Below, in pieces: positions 18,425 to 29,579 of a DNA stretch of 64,000 bases. Source of the stretch: Azolla caroliniana (Eukaryota > Polypodiophyta); the NCBI GenBank assembly GCA_043228905.1, contig JBHGNT010000003.1:4092001-4156000 (forward strand). The letters are read 5' to 3'. The position numbers were made by a program, and so were the translations under genes. Below the pieces are notes generated by a model. The model was not told the DNA's origin and made no database searches. It saw nothing but the letters and a program-made list of their open reading frames with translations. Position 1 is the stretch's first letter. Each line of letters opens with the position of its first letter.

Positions 18425-21400
18425 CCTTTCTTAGGATCATGTTCAATCTTCTTTTCTTCATGCTTTTAAGCTACCATGCCGATGGTTATAATTCCCATCA
18501 TGTCTTTAAATCGTGTATGTTTTTCCATGCTCAATCCCTTCGTAAGAATATCAACCACTTGCTGATTTGTACTTACATACAACAAATCCACTTCTCCATC
18601 AATCACTTTTTCTCGAAGAAAGTGATAATGCACTTCAATGTGCTTTGTTCTTACATGGAACACTGGGTTTTTTGCCAGTTGAATGTTGCTAATATTGTCA
18701 CACCAAATTGTGAGTGCACCATCTATATACTCTCCCAAATCAGAAAGCAATATTCTGATCCATACCTCTTCACAAGTGGCTATTGCAGCTCCTCTATATT
18801 CAGCTTCAATACTTGATAATGCAACAGTAGCTTGTTTCTTGCTACTCCATGAAATAGCTGCACTTCCCAATGTAAACATATATCCACTTGTGGATCTTCT
18901 ATCAGTTTGGATTCCAACCCAATCAACATCTGTATATCCTTCCAGCTTTATGTCCAAATCAGCCCTGTAAAACAATCCATAATTTTGAGTAGCTTTTACA
19001 TACCTCAAAATTCTTCTTATACAGTCCAAATGTGGCTTTGTTGGCTGTTGCATAAACTGGTTGACTAATCCAACAATGCCAAGAAAGTATCTCAACTCTC
19101 CCAAGTCTTTCATATGAAATTGCATTTCCAGATTTTTTTTCAGCTTCCTTCTTTCATCCATAGAATCACCTCCGATGATTAAATCATCAACATAAATCAA
19201 AATAACAACAATGCAATCATTTATCCTTTTTAAATACAATGATGGATCAGCCTTTGACATTTTGAAAGCAAATTGTTTTAGAGATTCTGAAAGTTCTTTA
19301 TGCCATTCTTTCGGTGCTTGTTTCAATCCATAGAGATCCTTTTTCAGCCTACAGACATATTCTGGATGCTTCTTATCTTCAAAACCTGGTGGTTGACACA
19401 TGTATACTTCCTCTTCCAAGTTACCATGTAAAAAACATTTTTTACATCCATATGGTGCAGAACCCATCTTTTGACTGCACTCACAGCAAGTAGTGTCCTC
19501 AGTGTTGCCATCTTTGCAACCGGTGTAAATGGAACAAATGTTCCATCGTAATGAATTCCATGCATCTGGGCATATCCCTTTGCCACAAGTCTTGCTTTAT
19601 ATCTACTAACATTTTCATTGGAATCATGCTTTGTCTTGTAGTCCCATTTGCAACCTACAACATATTTTTCTTTTGGTAACTTCACCAAATCCCATGTTTT
19701 GTTTTCAACCAATGCATCTATTTCTTCTTGCATTGCATTCACCCATTTCTTATCAGATTTTGCTTCATCAAAACTATTTGGATCAGGGATTTGTACCACT
19801 TTAGACATGTATGCATAACCAAATCTTTCAATAGTCTTTTTCTCTCTATCTGATCTTCTCAGTTTCTCATTTGCATCCTTCATTGCTTTTTCCATACCAA
19901 GGATTTTCAAGGCTCCTATACCAAGCTCATTATCCAATGGTGTATCTGAATCTAGACCGATCATCAAGCATTTCATATTCTAGCATCTTCTGTTTTCCTT
20001 CTTTATCATCATATTTTTTGTCTTGCATTTTTTCCACTCCATGCATTAGATTCAGATTTACTACCTAAGCTTCCAGATGGTCCAGTACATTCCATTGATG
20101 TGGAATTTTGTTGTCCATTGTTTCCATCTCCATGGCAATCTCTTCCATTTAAGATTTTTCTCTGTCTTCATTTTCACATTTTTCATCAGTTTCTACATTC
20201 TGTTTTGGTTGTACCAGCTACACAACTCATCAGATATTACATCCCGACTTACCACAATCTTTTTTGTCAAAGGGTTATAACATCTATACCCTTTTTGCTC
20301 CTCTGAATATCCAACAAAAATACATTTTTTAGCTTTTGGATCAAGCTTACTTCTCACTTTAGCAGGTACATGAACATAGGCAAGGCATCCAAACACTTTT
20401 AAGTGTCCTAAACTAGGTTTCCTTCCATAGAAACATTCTTCAAGAGTTACTTCATGTACTGCAGATGTTATACATCTATTTAGAATAAAGTTTGTTGTGT
20501 TTACAACTTTTGCCCAGTAATACAATGGCATATTTTTTTCAGTCATCATGGCTCTTGCTATGTTCACCAAAGTTCTGTTTTTTCTCTCAGCAACTCCATT
20601 TTGTTGTGGGGTATATCTACATGTAAACTATCTCCTTATTCCTTGATTGCATAGAAAAACAGAAAATTCAATTGAGAAGTATTCTCCTCCTCCATCAGAT
20701 CTTAAACATTTTATTCTAGTTCTAGCCTGCTTTTCTACCATGCATTTAAACTTACGAAAGTAATCAAATACTTCACTTTTCTCTTTCATGAAGTAAACCC
20801 ATGTTTTCCTTGAGCAATCATCAATAAATGTTACATAAAACTTACATCCACTAATTGATGAATTTTTTGTTGGTTCCCATACATCTCTATGTACGAAATC
20901 TAACAAATTTTTCTTACATGTCTTTCATGAGGGAAAGGCAACCTATTTTGCTTTCCATATTGGCATGCTTCACATATTTTGCTCATCTCACAATCTTTCA
21001 ACTTAGGCAGTCCAACCACTGCATTTTTCTTCAACATATTTTTCAAGGTTTGCATACTTATGTGACCGATTCTTTTATGCCACATTTCCACATTTGAGAT
21101 TACACTCATTCCTTCTGCAAACATGGTTGTAATCTTTTTAGGCATATCCACATCTAATACAAACATCCTTCCTTGTTGTTTTCCTTTTGCAATAAGCTTT
21201 CCCTGTTCCTCTATAAAGCATCCACTTTGCTTAAACTTAACTTGCATTCCTTGCTCTACTATCTGTCCAACAGAAATCAGATTTTTTGCAAGGTTTGGCA
21301 CATGCATAACATTCAGCATATACTTCGTTTTCCCTTTTTCTTCCCACAATGGGATATCTCCAACATGCTCTATTTGGTGAGTAGTATTATTACCTGTCTG

Positions 21401-22200
21401 TACATAACCAGGAATCTCTAGTTCTCTTAGACTTTCAAACCAGTTTGCATGTCCTGTCATATGATTAGATGCCCCAGAATCTACATACCACATAAACTCT
21501 TCATTGCATCTCTGTGAACATTCAGCCATTGTTGTTGTTTCATGTTGCACCACAAATGCACCATCTTTATCACAATCTTCACTAGTTGAGGCATAATTAT
21601 TTTGTTGTCTCTTCCCTCTTTTTTCATCATTTTGCTTTTTATAACATTCATCCTGTGTATGACCTGGTTTTCCACAATATGAACATCCATCATCATTCAA
21701 ATAAGTTTGCTTACCTCTGCCTCGATTGCTCCCCCTGCCTCTGATGTTGTTTCCTCCACTTACAGCCTGTTGTCCTCTTCCTTGATAATTGTTCTTGGTT
21801 CTAGCTGAACCAAATCTTCCATGGCCTCTTCCAGCACTATTGTAGAGGGCTTGCCCCTCAGTCTCAGAGTTTCCTTTGTTTACATCATCCATCTGATTTT
21901 TTTCTTCCCTGGAAAACTTGGGATGTTATCCCTTGTGAGAATAGATGTTTCGAAGCTTTTATACTGAGGTCCTAAGCCTCTTAAGCATATTTCCACCTTA
22001 TCATCATCTTCTACCTTCACATTAATAGAAGCAAGTGATTCACATATGCTCTTTATTTTCAGAGCATACTCATTCACTGACATCTTACCTTTTTCCAAGG
22101 TATTTAGCTCAATCTTCAGCTGAAGCTTTGTAGCCTTTGTGTTCACTGCAAACAGTTTTACTAAACTGTCCCAAACTTCTTTTGGAAGCATAGCATTCTG
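18425..22200 (-). pseudogene. Copia B polyprotein, main part (gag end, protease, integrase, RT, RNase H)
   Basis: Fragments in order from right to left: gag (22191-21880), Gly/Arg-rich stretch and zinc knuckle CSYCGKPGHTQDEC, protease YVDSGASNHMTG (about 21480), integrase zinc and core regions, the FIDDCSRKTW and RSDGGGEYF segments, and the RT with YGLKQAPKEWH and IYVDDLIIGG. After RYFLGI the sequence jumps directly to VGLVNQFMQQ, an internal deletion of roughly 100 codons relative to copia A. RNase H with GYTDVDWVG follows. Frameshifts and stops occur near 19340, 20070-20190, 20630 and 20900. The element cannot encode a working polyprotein. Confidence 0.9.
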
Positions 22201-22698
22201 TGTTGAGAAGCAAGCTCAACATGGTATGTGATGCTTATGAGAAATAAGCTATAGTAGCTATTTAGCTACTAGTGAACAAAAAGGTAAAACAGCTATTTAG
22301 CTATGGACAGCTAATTAGCGACTGAACAGCTATTTAGCTAGTGACAGCTAATTAGCTAGTGAACAGCTATTTAGCGACTGACAGCTAATTAGCTACTGGC
22401 AGCTAATTAGCTGCATGTGTAATAACTTATGACTTAGGTAAAAGTAAGTGAGAGTGAATAGGAAGTAAGCAGTAAGAAGACATACAGTGAGTAGAGAACT
22501 CTGAGAGAGAGTGAGAGACCAGAAGACTGACAAGAGCAAGTTGAGCTCTACATGTAATAGAAGAAAACCATTTTGCTACTACAGAGGTAAGTCCCCTTTC
22601 CTTTCTCTGTCTGTTTAGAGCACGCTAACGATCCAGCACACTACGATCCGCCGCGCACATAAGAAGAGCCCGAGTGCCTTCTTCACGTTTTCTTAACA
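22201..22698 (+). repeat. 5' LTR of copia A (498 bp)
   Basis: TGTTGAG...TTAACA, flanked on the left by TTCTG. By eye it differs from the 3' LTR at one base only (C in 'gagcccgag' here, T in the 3' copy). It contains a phased array of AGCTAATTAGCT and AGCTATTTAGCT palindromes (about 22255-22412) and a consensus splice donor AGAG|GTAAGT at 22588. Confidence 0.95.
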
Positions 22699-22710
22699 TG
22701 GTATCAGAGC
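22699..22710 (+). other. Primer-binding site of copia A
   Basis: TGGTATCAGAGC directly follows the LTR and is complementary to the 3' end of plant initiator methionine tRNA, the usual copia primer. Confidence 0.95.
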
Positions 22711-22842
22711 AGAGTAGCTCGTAAGGAAGAGTATAGCAGTGCCTTAATCTGAGAAAGTTATTTCTCTGGTTGCTGATCAGAAATCAGAAAGTTACTTGTT
22801 GAAGTAACTAAAGCAAAACCCTGGTTTTTTAGAAGGAAAAAA

Positions 22843-25800
22843 ATGGCTGCAGAGAATGTAGGCCAAATGGTCACAGAGAAATTAGATAAAAACAATTTCC
22901 CGGCGTGGAAATTTAGAATGACAAATTTCCTAATGGGGAAAGGATACTGGGATTACATTGAAGGAGACCTAGAAGAGGCTCCGGAGATCCCAGAAGAAAA
23001 TGCCACAGCAGCACAGATTAAAGCATTCAAAGATTGGAATCAAGGGGCAAGGAAGGTACTGCATTGGCTCTCACTTAGCATCTCAGATTCGATGCTTGGG
23101 CACATACAGGATGCTATGCTCCCAAAAGAAGCTTGGGACAATTTGGTAAAACTGTTTGCAGTAAACACAAAAGCTAGAAAGCTACAGTTGAAGACTGAGC
23201 TAAATACCTTAGAAAAAGGTAAGATGTCAATAAATGAGTATGCCCTAAAAATCAAGAGTATATGTGAATCACTTGCTTCTATCAATGTGAAGATAGAAGA
23301 TGATGACAAAGTGGAAATATGCTTAAGAGGCTTAGGACCTCAATACAAGAGTTTTAAAACTTCTATGCTCACAAGGGATAGTACCCCAAGTTTTTCAGAT
23401 CTGGTCTCAATGCTTGTGGTAGAGGAAAGGAATCAGATGGATGATGCAAATAAAGGAAACTCAGAGAACGAGGGGCAAGCCCTCTATAATAATGCCAGAA
23501 GAGGCCGAGGAAGAGGCCATGGAAGATTTGGCTCAGGAAGAACCAATAATAATGGCTTTCAAGGAAGAGGACAACAAGCTCATAGAGGAGGAAACAACAA
23601 TAGAGGCAGGGGGAGCAACCGAGGTAGAGGTAAGCAAACTTATGTAAATGATGATGGCTGTTGGTATTGTGGTAAACCAGGCCATACACAGGCTGAATGT
23701 TACAAGAAACAAAATGATGAGAAAAGAGGAAAAGGACAACAGAGTAACTATGCCTCTACTAGTGAAGATTGTGAAAAGGAAGGTGGTTTTGTAGTGCAAC
23801 ATGAGATAGCAGCAGTGGCTGAAAGCTCACAGAAATGTAATGAAGAGTTTACGTGGTATGTAGACTCGGGGGCATCTAACCATATGACTGGACATGCAAA
23901 TTGGTTTGAGAGTTTAAGAGAACCAGAGGTTCCTGGTTATGTACAAACAGGTGATGACACAACTCACCAAATAAAACATGTTGGAGATATCCCATTGTGG
24001 GAAGAAAGAGGAAAAACCAAGTATATGTTGAATGTGATGCATGTTCCAAACCTTGCTAAGAATCTGATTTCTGTTGGACAGATAGTAGAGCAAGGTATGC
24101 AAGTGAAGTTTAAGCAAAGTGGATGCTATATAGAAAAGAATGGGAAGCTCATTGCAAAAGGGAAGAGACAAGGAAGAATGTTTATCTTGGATGTAGAAAT
24201 GCCCAAACAGATTTCAGCCATGTTTGCAAATGGAACGAGTGTAATCTCAGATGTGGAAATGTGGCATAAAAGGATTGGCCATATAAGTATGCAAACATTA
24301 AAGAATATGTTGAGAAAAGATGCAGTGGCTGGACTGCCAAACTTGAAAAAGTGTGAAATGGGAAAAGTATGTGAAGCATGTCAATATGGTAAGCAAAACA
24401 GGTTGCCATTCCCTCATGAGAGACATGTAAGCAAAAATCTGTTGGATTTGGTACATACAGATGTATGGGGACCAACAAAGAATGCATCTATTGGTGGATG
24501 CAGATTTTATGTTACATTTATTGATGATTGTTCACGGAAGACATGGGTGTACTTCATGAAGGAGAAAAGTGAAGTATTTGACTGTTTTCGTAAGTTTAAA
24601 TGCATGGTAGAAAAGCAGGCTGGTACTAGGATAAAATGTTTGAGATCTGATGGAGGAGGAGAGTATTTCTCCAATGAATTTTCTGATTTTTTGTGTAATC
24701 AGGGAATAAGAAGACAGTTCACATGCCGATATACTCCACAGCAAAATGGAGTGGCTGAGAGGAAAAACAGAACTTTGGTGAACATAGCAAGGGCAGTGAT
24801 GACTGAGAAGAACATGCCATTATACTATTGGGCAGAAGCTGTAAATACAGCAAATTACATTTTAAATAGATGTATTACATCAGGAGTACATGAGGCAACT
24901 CCTGAAGAGTGTTTTTATGGCAGGAAGCCTAGCTTACAACACTTGAAAGTGTTTGGATGCCTTGCATATGTACATGTGCCTGCAGAAGTAAGAAGTAAGT
25001 TGGATCCAAAAGCAGAAAAATGTATCTTTGTTGGATATTCAGAAGAACAAAAAGGGTACAGATGTTATAACCCTGTGACTAAAAAGATTGTGACAAGTCG
25101 AGATGTGATATTTGATGAGTTGGCTAGTTGGTACAGCCCAAAACAGAATCTAGAGACTGATGAAGACTGTCAAAATGAAGACAAAGACAGATCAGAAAAT
25201 GTAGAAGACTGTCACAGAGATGGAGACAAGGTTGGACAGCAAAGTCCAACATCAACAGAATGTTCTGGACCATCAAAAAGCTCAGATGGTAAATCTGATT
25301 CAAATTCATGGAGTGGAAAAACTGGACAGAAAAAATCTGATGACAAAAAAGGAAAACAGAAAATGCCAGAGTATGAAATCCCGGATGACCTTTCAAAAAA
25401 CATGGAAGATGAAGATTCAGATATGTCTTTGGATGATTTCCTTGGAATACAGGAAATGAAAATCCCTGGTATGGAAAAGGCAATAAAGAATGCAAATCAG
25501 AAACTGAGAAGATCAGATAGAGAGAAAAAGACTGTGGAAAGATTTGGGTATGATACATATATGGCTATGCACTATGCATATATGTCTAAGGTGGTACAGA
25601 TCCCTGACCCAAACAGCTTTGAAGAAGCAAAATCTGAGAAGAAATGGATGGATGCAATGCAAGAAGAGATTGATGCATTGGCTGAGAACAAAACGTGGGA
25701 TTTAGTGAAGTTACCAAAAGAGAAAAATGTGGTAGGCTGCAAATGGGTCTACAAGACAAAGCATGACTCCAATGGGAATGTAAGTAGACATAAAGCAAGA

Positions 25801-27168
25801 TTGGTTGCAAAAGGATATGCTCAGATGCAAGGGATTGATTATGATGAGACTTTTGCACCGGTTGCAAAGATGGCAACCTTGAGAACACTACTTGCTGTAG
25901 GAGCAGCCAGAAAATGGATTTTGCATCACATGGATGTAAAGAATGCTTTTTTACATGGTAACTTGGAAGAAGAAGTGTATATGAGTCAACCACCAGGTTT
26001 TGAAGATAAGAAACATCCTGGTTATGTATGTAAGCTGAAAAAAGCTCTCTATGGACTGAAACAGGCACCAAGAGCATGGCACAGAGAACTTTCAGATTCT
26101 CTGAAAAATCTTGGTTTCAAAATGTCAAAAGCTGATCCTTCTTTGTATGTAAAAAGTGAAAATGATTGCATTGTTATTATTCTGATTTATGTAGATGATT
26201 TGATTATTGGAGGAGATTCCGTGGATGAAATAAGAAAGTTGGAAAAAAATCTGGAAATGCAGTTTCATATGAAAGATTTGGGAGATCTGAGATATTTTCT
26301 TGGTATTGAAATCATCAGATCTGAAAGTGGTATATGTATGTTGCAAAAACAGTATGCAACAACTATGTTGAAAAAGTATGGTATGCTTGGATGCAAACCT
26401 ATTGCTGTACCACTTGATAAAAACTGCAAGTTGAGGGCTGATTTGGGAGCCAAGATAGAAGATGTAAACATGTACAGGTCTATGGTGGGCAGCCTTATTT
26501 ATTTGACTATAACAAGACCTGATTTGAGCTATGCTGTTGGATTAGTCAGCCAGTTTATGCAACAGCCAACAAAGCCGCATTTGGACTGCATCAGAAGGAT
26601 TCTGAGGTATGTAAAAGCTACTCAGAACTATGGATTGTTTTACAGGGCTGATTTGGACATAAATCTGGAAGGATACACAGATGCTGATTGGGCTGGAAGC
26701 CAAACAGACAGGAGATCCACAAGTGGATACATGTTTACCTTGGGAAGTGCAGGAATTTCATGGAGTAGCAAGAAACAGGCTACTGTTGCATTGTCCAGTA
26801 CAGAAGCTGAGTATAGAGGGGCTGCAATAGCCACATGTGAAGAAGTATGGATCAGAAGACTGCTTGCTGATCTGGGAGTATATATAGATGGTGCTGTCAC
26901 AATCTGGTGTGACAATATGAGCAGCATTCAGCTTGCAAAGAACCCAGTGTTCCATGCAAGAACAAAGCACATTGAGGTGCATTATCACTTTGTTAGAGAA
27001 AAAGTGATGGAAGGTGAAGTTGATCTGGTGTATGTGAATACAAATCAGCAGGTTGCTGATATCCTTACGAAGGGATTGAGTGTGGAAAAACATACACAGT
27101 TTCGGAACATGATGGGAGTTGTAAACATTGATGAGATGGCTAAAAAGCAAAATGGAAAAGAAGATTGA
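22843..27168 (+). CDS. Copia A gag-pol polyprotein (1441 codons, intact)
   Basis: A single open frame from ATG 22843 to TGA 27168. Domains in order: capsid-like gag (residues 1-200), a Gly/Arg/Asn-rich stretch, zinc knuckle CWYCGKPGHTQAEC (~272), aspartic protease YVDSGASNHM (~340), integrase zinc region (WHKRIGH to CEACQYGKQ) and core with DVWGP (~538), RSDGGGEYF (~602) and QNGVAERKNRT (~632), an acidic linker, reverse transcriptase with YGLKQAPRAW (~1070) and IYVDDLI (~1115), and RNase H with TDADWAG (~1280) ending in VADILTKGL. Length and order are typical of plant copia. All catalytic motifs are present, so this copy may be autonomous. The relative embedding it (copia B) is broken throughout. 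Confidence 0.97.
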   Translation: MAAENVGQMVTEKLDKNNFPAWKFRMTNFLMGKGYWDYIEGDLEEAPEIPEENATAAQIKAFKDWNQGARKVLHWLSLSISDSMLGHIQDAMLPKEAWDNLVKLFAVNTKARKLQLKTELNTLEKGKMSINEYALKIKSICESLASINVKIEDDDKVEICLRGLGPQYKSFKTSMLTRDSTPSFSDLVSMLVVEERNQMDDANKGNSENEGQALYNNARRGRGRGHGRFGSGRTNNNGFQGRGQQAHRGGNNNRGRGSNRGRGKQTYVNDDGCWYCGKPGHTQAECYKKQNDEKRGKGQQSNYASTSEDCEKEGGFVVQHEIAAVAESSQKCNEEFTWYVDSGASNHMTGHANWFESLREPEVPGYVQTGDDTTHQIKHVGDIPLWEERGKTKYMLNVMHVPNLAKNLISVGQIVEQGMQVKFKQSGCYIEKNGKLIAKGKRQGRMFILDVEMPKQISAMFANGTSVISDVEMWHKRIGHISMQTLKNMLRKDAVAGLPNLKKCEMGKVCEACQYGKQNRLPFPHERHVSKNLLDLVHTDVWGPTKNASIGGCRFYVTFIDDCSRKTWVYFMKEKSEVFDCFRKFKCMVEKQAGTRIKCLRSDGGGEYFSNEFSDFLCNQGIRRQFTCRYTPQQNGVAERKNRTLVNIARAVMTEKNMPLYYWAEAVNTANYILNRCITSGVHEATPEECFYGRKPSLQHLKVFGCLAYVHVPAEVRSKLDPKAEKCIFVGYSEEQKGYRCYNPVTKKIVTSRDVIFDELASWYSPKQNLETDEDCQNEDKDRSENVEDCHRDGDKVGQQSPTSTECSGPSKSSDGKSDSNSWSGKTGQKKSDDKKGKQKMPEYEIPDDLSKNMEDEDSDMSLDDFLGIQEMKIPGMEKAIKNANQKLRRSDREKKTVERFGYDTYMAMHYAYMSKVVQIPDPNSFEEAKSEKKWMDAMQEEIDALAENKTWDLVKLPKEKNVVGCKWVYKTKHDSNGNVSRHKARLVAKGYAQMQGIDYDETFAPVAKMATLRTLLAVGAARKWILHHMDVKNAFLHGNLEEEVYMSQPPGFEDKKHPGYVCKLKKALYGLKQAPRAWHRELSDSLKNLGFKMSKADPSLYVKSENDCIVIILIYVDDLIIGGDSVDEIRKLEKNLEMQFHMKDLGDLRYFLGIEIIRSESGICMLQKQYATTMLKKYGMLGCKPIAVPLDKNCKLRADLGAKIEDVNMYRSMVGSLIYLTITRPDLSYAVGLVSQFMQQPTKPHLDCIRRILRYVKATQNYGLFYRADLDINLEGYTDADWAGSQTDRRSTSGYMFTLGSAGISWSSKKQATVALSSTEAEYRGAAIATCEEVWIRRLLADLGVYIDGAVTIWCDNMSSIQLAKNPVFHARTKHIEVHYHFVREKVMEGEVDLVYVNTNQQVADILTKGLSVEKHTQFRNMMGVVNIDEMAKKQNGKED

Positions 27169-27196
27169 AGAGAACCTCAAGCAAGAATAAGTTGAG

Positions 27197-27208
27197 CTTG
27201 AGGGGGAG
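27197..27208 (+). other. Polypurine tract of copia A
   Basis: Gcttgagggggag lies immediately before the 3' LTR and is the standard plus-strand primer for copia elements. Confidence 0.85.
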
Positions 27209-27706
27209 TGTTGAGAAGCAAGCTCAACATGGTATGTGATGCTTATGAGAAATAAGCTATAGTAGCTATTTAGCTACTAGTGAACAAAAAGGTAAAACAG
27301 CTATTTAGCTATGGACAGCTAATTAGCGACTGAACAGCTATTTAGCTAGTGACAGCTAATTAGCTAGTGAACAGCTATTTAGCGACTGACAGCTAATTAG
27401 CTACTGGCAGCTAATTAGCTGCATGTGTAATAACTTATGACTTAGGTAAAAGTAAGTGAGAGTGAATAGGAAGTAAGCAGTAAGAAGACATACAGTGAGT
27501 AGAGAACTCTGAGAGAGAGTGAGAGACCAGAAGACTGACAAGAGCAAGTTGAGCTCTACATGTAATAGAAGAAAACCATTTTGCTACTACAGAGGTAAGT
27601 CCCCTTTCCTTTCTCTGTCTGTTTAGAGCACGCTAACGATCCAGCACACTACGATCCGCCGCGCACATAAGAAGAGCCTGAGTGCCTTCTTCACGTTTTC
27701 TTAACA
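27209..27706 (+). repeat. 3' LTR of copia A (498 bp)
   Basis: Same length as the 5' LTR, TG...CA ends, and followed by the TTCTG target duplication. Confidence 0.95.
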
Positions 27707-27711
27707 TTCTG

Positions 27712-28093
27712 TATGTGTCCAAGCATCGAATCTGAGATGCTAAGTGAGAGCCAATGCAATATCTTTCTTTCCCCTTGATTCCATTCCTTAAATGCTTTAA
27801 TCTGTGCAGCAGTTGCATTTTTTTAAGGGATATTTGGAGCCTCTTTTAGGTCTCCTTCAATGTAATCCCAATATCCTTTTCCTATCAAGATATTTGTCAT
27901 TCTGAATTTCCACGCCAGGAAATTGTTTTTATCCAGCTTTTCTGTGACTATTTGGCTTCCATTCTCAGCAGTCATTCTCTCTTTCAAATTAGGGCTTTTG
28001 CTACGCTTAACTTCACAGACAACTTTCTGATTCAAATAAGCAACCAGAAACAAACTTCTTAGATCTGTATTGTTCCTCTCTACAAGCAACTCT
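27712..28093 (-). pseudogene. Copia B gag N-terminus, right of the copia A insertion
   Basis: On the minus strand the gag start region reads TEKLDKNNFLAWKFRM and YWDYIEGDL, closely matching copia A gag, then shifts frame near 27820 and continues to the insertion point. The leader back to the primer-binding site complement (28094-28105) is present. Confidence 0.85.
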
Positions 28094-28105
28094 GCTCTGA
28101 TACCA

Positions 28106-28515
28106 TGTTAAGAAAGCGCTCTGGTTCTTCTTTGTGCATAGCGGATCGTGATGTGTTGGATCATTTAGTGCTCAAGACAGAAAGGGAAAGGGAAGGAGAC
28201 TTACCTCTCTGTAGCAAACCAAAAAACTTCTTCTATTTCATTACACGCAGAGCTCAACTCGCTCTCGTCTGTTTTCTGTTCTACTTCTACTCTCACTCTT
28301 ACAACTTTTTTCTACTTACTTTTTACCTAAGTTATAAGTGACTTGTATATGCAACTAATTAGCTGTTTGTACCTAAATAGCTATCAATAGCTAAATAGTT
28401 GTGCATAGCTTTGTTTCACCTTTATGTCCACTAGTAGCTAATTAGCTACTAGCTAGCTACTATAGCTTATTTCTCAATAAGCATCACATACCTTTGTTGA
28501 ACTTGCTTCTCAACA
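28106..28515 (-). repeat. 5' LTR of copia B
   Basis: About 410 bp, bounded by TGTTAAG and CTCAACA in plus orientation and adjacent to the primer-binding site. It is a diverged partner of 18009-18402. Confidence 0.85.
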
Positions 28516-29375
28516 ATAAAGGCGTAATGGTACGCTTTCGTGCCTTTCGGCGCCAGATCATTGCGTGAGTCGGGTGGGAACCACTTGGGTTTTGGACTAG
28601 GAAGAGGAAGAATTTGAGACAAGTTTATAGTTATGGATAGATTATTAGAAAGAGAGATAGAAATCTCGTGAATCCCACGAGTGTGTTGTATTCGATTAAT
28701 CAATATTTAGATAAGAATATGTATTTAGATTGAAAGAAAGAGATTAAAAAGAACTTGTGAATCCCACAAGTATAGATTATTTCGTGAATCCCATGCATAT
28801 ATTAATTGGTGTCTTTTAGAAATATATCCAATTTCCAAATATTTCACACCCCTATTACATTGTGCTCCTCATCCTTATATAGTGATGAGAGAGTCTTAAC
28901 AATCCATGTTTTTTCTATAGATAGACTCTATGTTGTTTCTAAAGTGTTCATGCACACTAATGTAAATGAATTGCTTTTTACACTATGCTTTTATTTCCTA
29001 AATATAGTGCTCATGCTCGCTAGATGTGCACGAATAATATTTTATTGGTTTACATTTTTCTTATAAATAAAGTATTCACGCACTCTAAAAATGCATGACT
29101 TACTTTTTTAATAAAGGTAGACGTAAATAAAGGTCTTATTGGTGTTAAATCTATATTTAGAACACTAAGGATAAGTTAATACAATGGTAAGGTTGGGGTT
29201 TGTCTATGTGGAGGTATAGGGCTCAAATCTTGCCCTATGCATGTAATAAATATTTTTTTAATATTTTATTTTATTTATTATACGTACTTTAAATCGGATA
29301 GAGTATTTTATATATTTCACGTAGTGTGTGATTCACATTACGATACTCGCCCCCTCCGAACCCGCACATCCTCCG
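28516..29375 (-). other. Right part of copia remnant C and AT-rich repeat debris
   Basis: Immediately right of copia B the minus strand can be read as KWFPPDSRNDLAPKGTKAYH, which may be the linker before the RT of remnant C. The same stretch contains 'tggcgccgaaaggc', which resembles a gypsy primer-binding site, so the assignment is uncertain. Between 28600 and 28800 the phrase 'gtgaatcccac' recurs three times. A TATA-like 'ctatataagg' lies near 28876 on the minus strand. Near 29170-29240 a plus-strand tRNA-like 'caatggtaagg ... gggctcaaatc' is seen. No intact gene. Confidence 0.4.
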
Positions 29376-29579
29376 GTATGTGCCGAAGCTGTCGGTGATT
29401 GTTAGTCTCGTTGCCGGTTCTGTTCAGTTGCAGGTTTTCGGTTGCTGGCTCCACCCAGTCACCGGTTCTCATAATTCTCCTTTACTCGTAATACCCTTCG
29501 TTTCGCTCGTTATGTTGACTTTGTCTCTCCATTTTGAGCATATCCATTCTTTCTACCCGAACCATTGTCGCCATCCGAT

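Larger units (their letters stand above)
22201..27706 (+). mobile_element. Copia A, young full-length Ty1/copia element
   Basis: Both 498-bp LTRs, a tRNA-iMet primer-binding site, one intact polyprotein, a polypurine tract and a perfect 5-bp target duplication (TTCTG at 22196-22200 and 27707-27711) are present. It is inserted in the gag region of copia B in opposite orientation. One difference between the LTRs means the insertion is recent. Confidence 0.97.
18009..28515 (-). mobile_element. Copia B, old element split by insertion of copia A
   Basis: The two LTRs (18009-18402 and 28106-28515) enclose a leftward polyprotein pseudogene, itself interrupted at 22200/27707 by copia A. The minus-strand primer-binding site (complement of 'tggtatcagagc', 28094-28105) matches initiator Met-tRNA. 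The flanking target duplication is imperfect (AAAAA on the left, ATAAA on the right). B and A are members of the same family. Confidence 0.85.

Noticed and set aside
22843-27168. Copia A polyprotein as a host gene
   Set aside because: It has full gag-pol domain order, LTRs, primer sites and a target duplication; it is a retrotransposon.
28545-28565. TGGCGCCGAAAGGC as the primer-binding site of a separate gypsy element
   Set aside because: It lies in a stretch that also reads as a copia linker next to the copia B junction, and no LTR boundary could be confirmed beside it.
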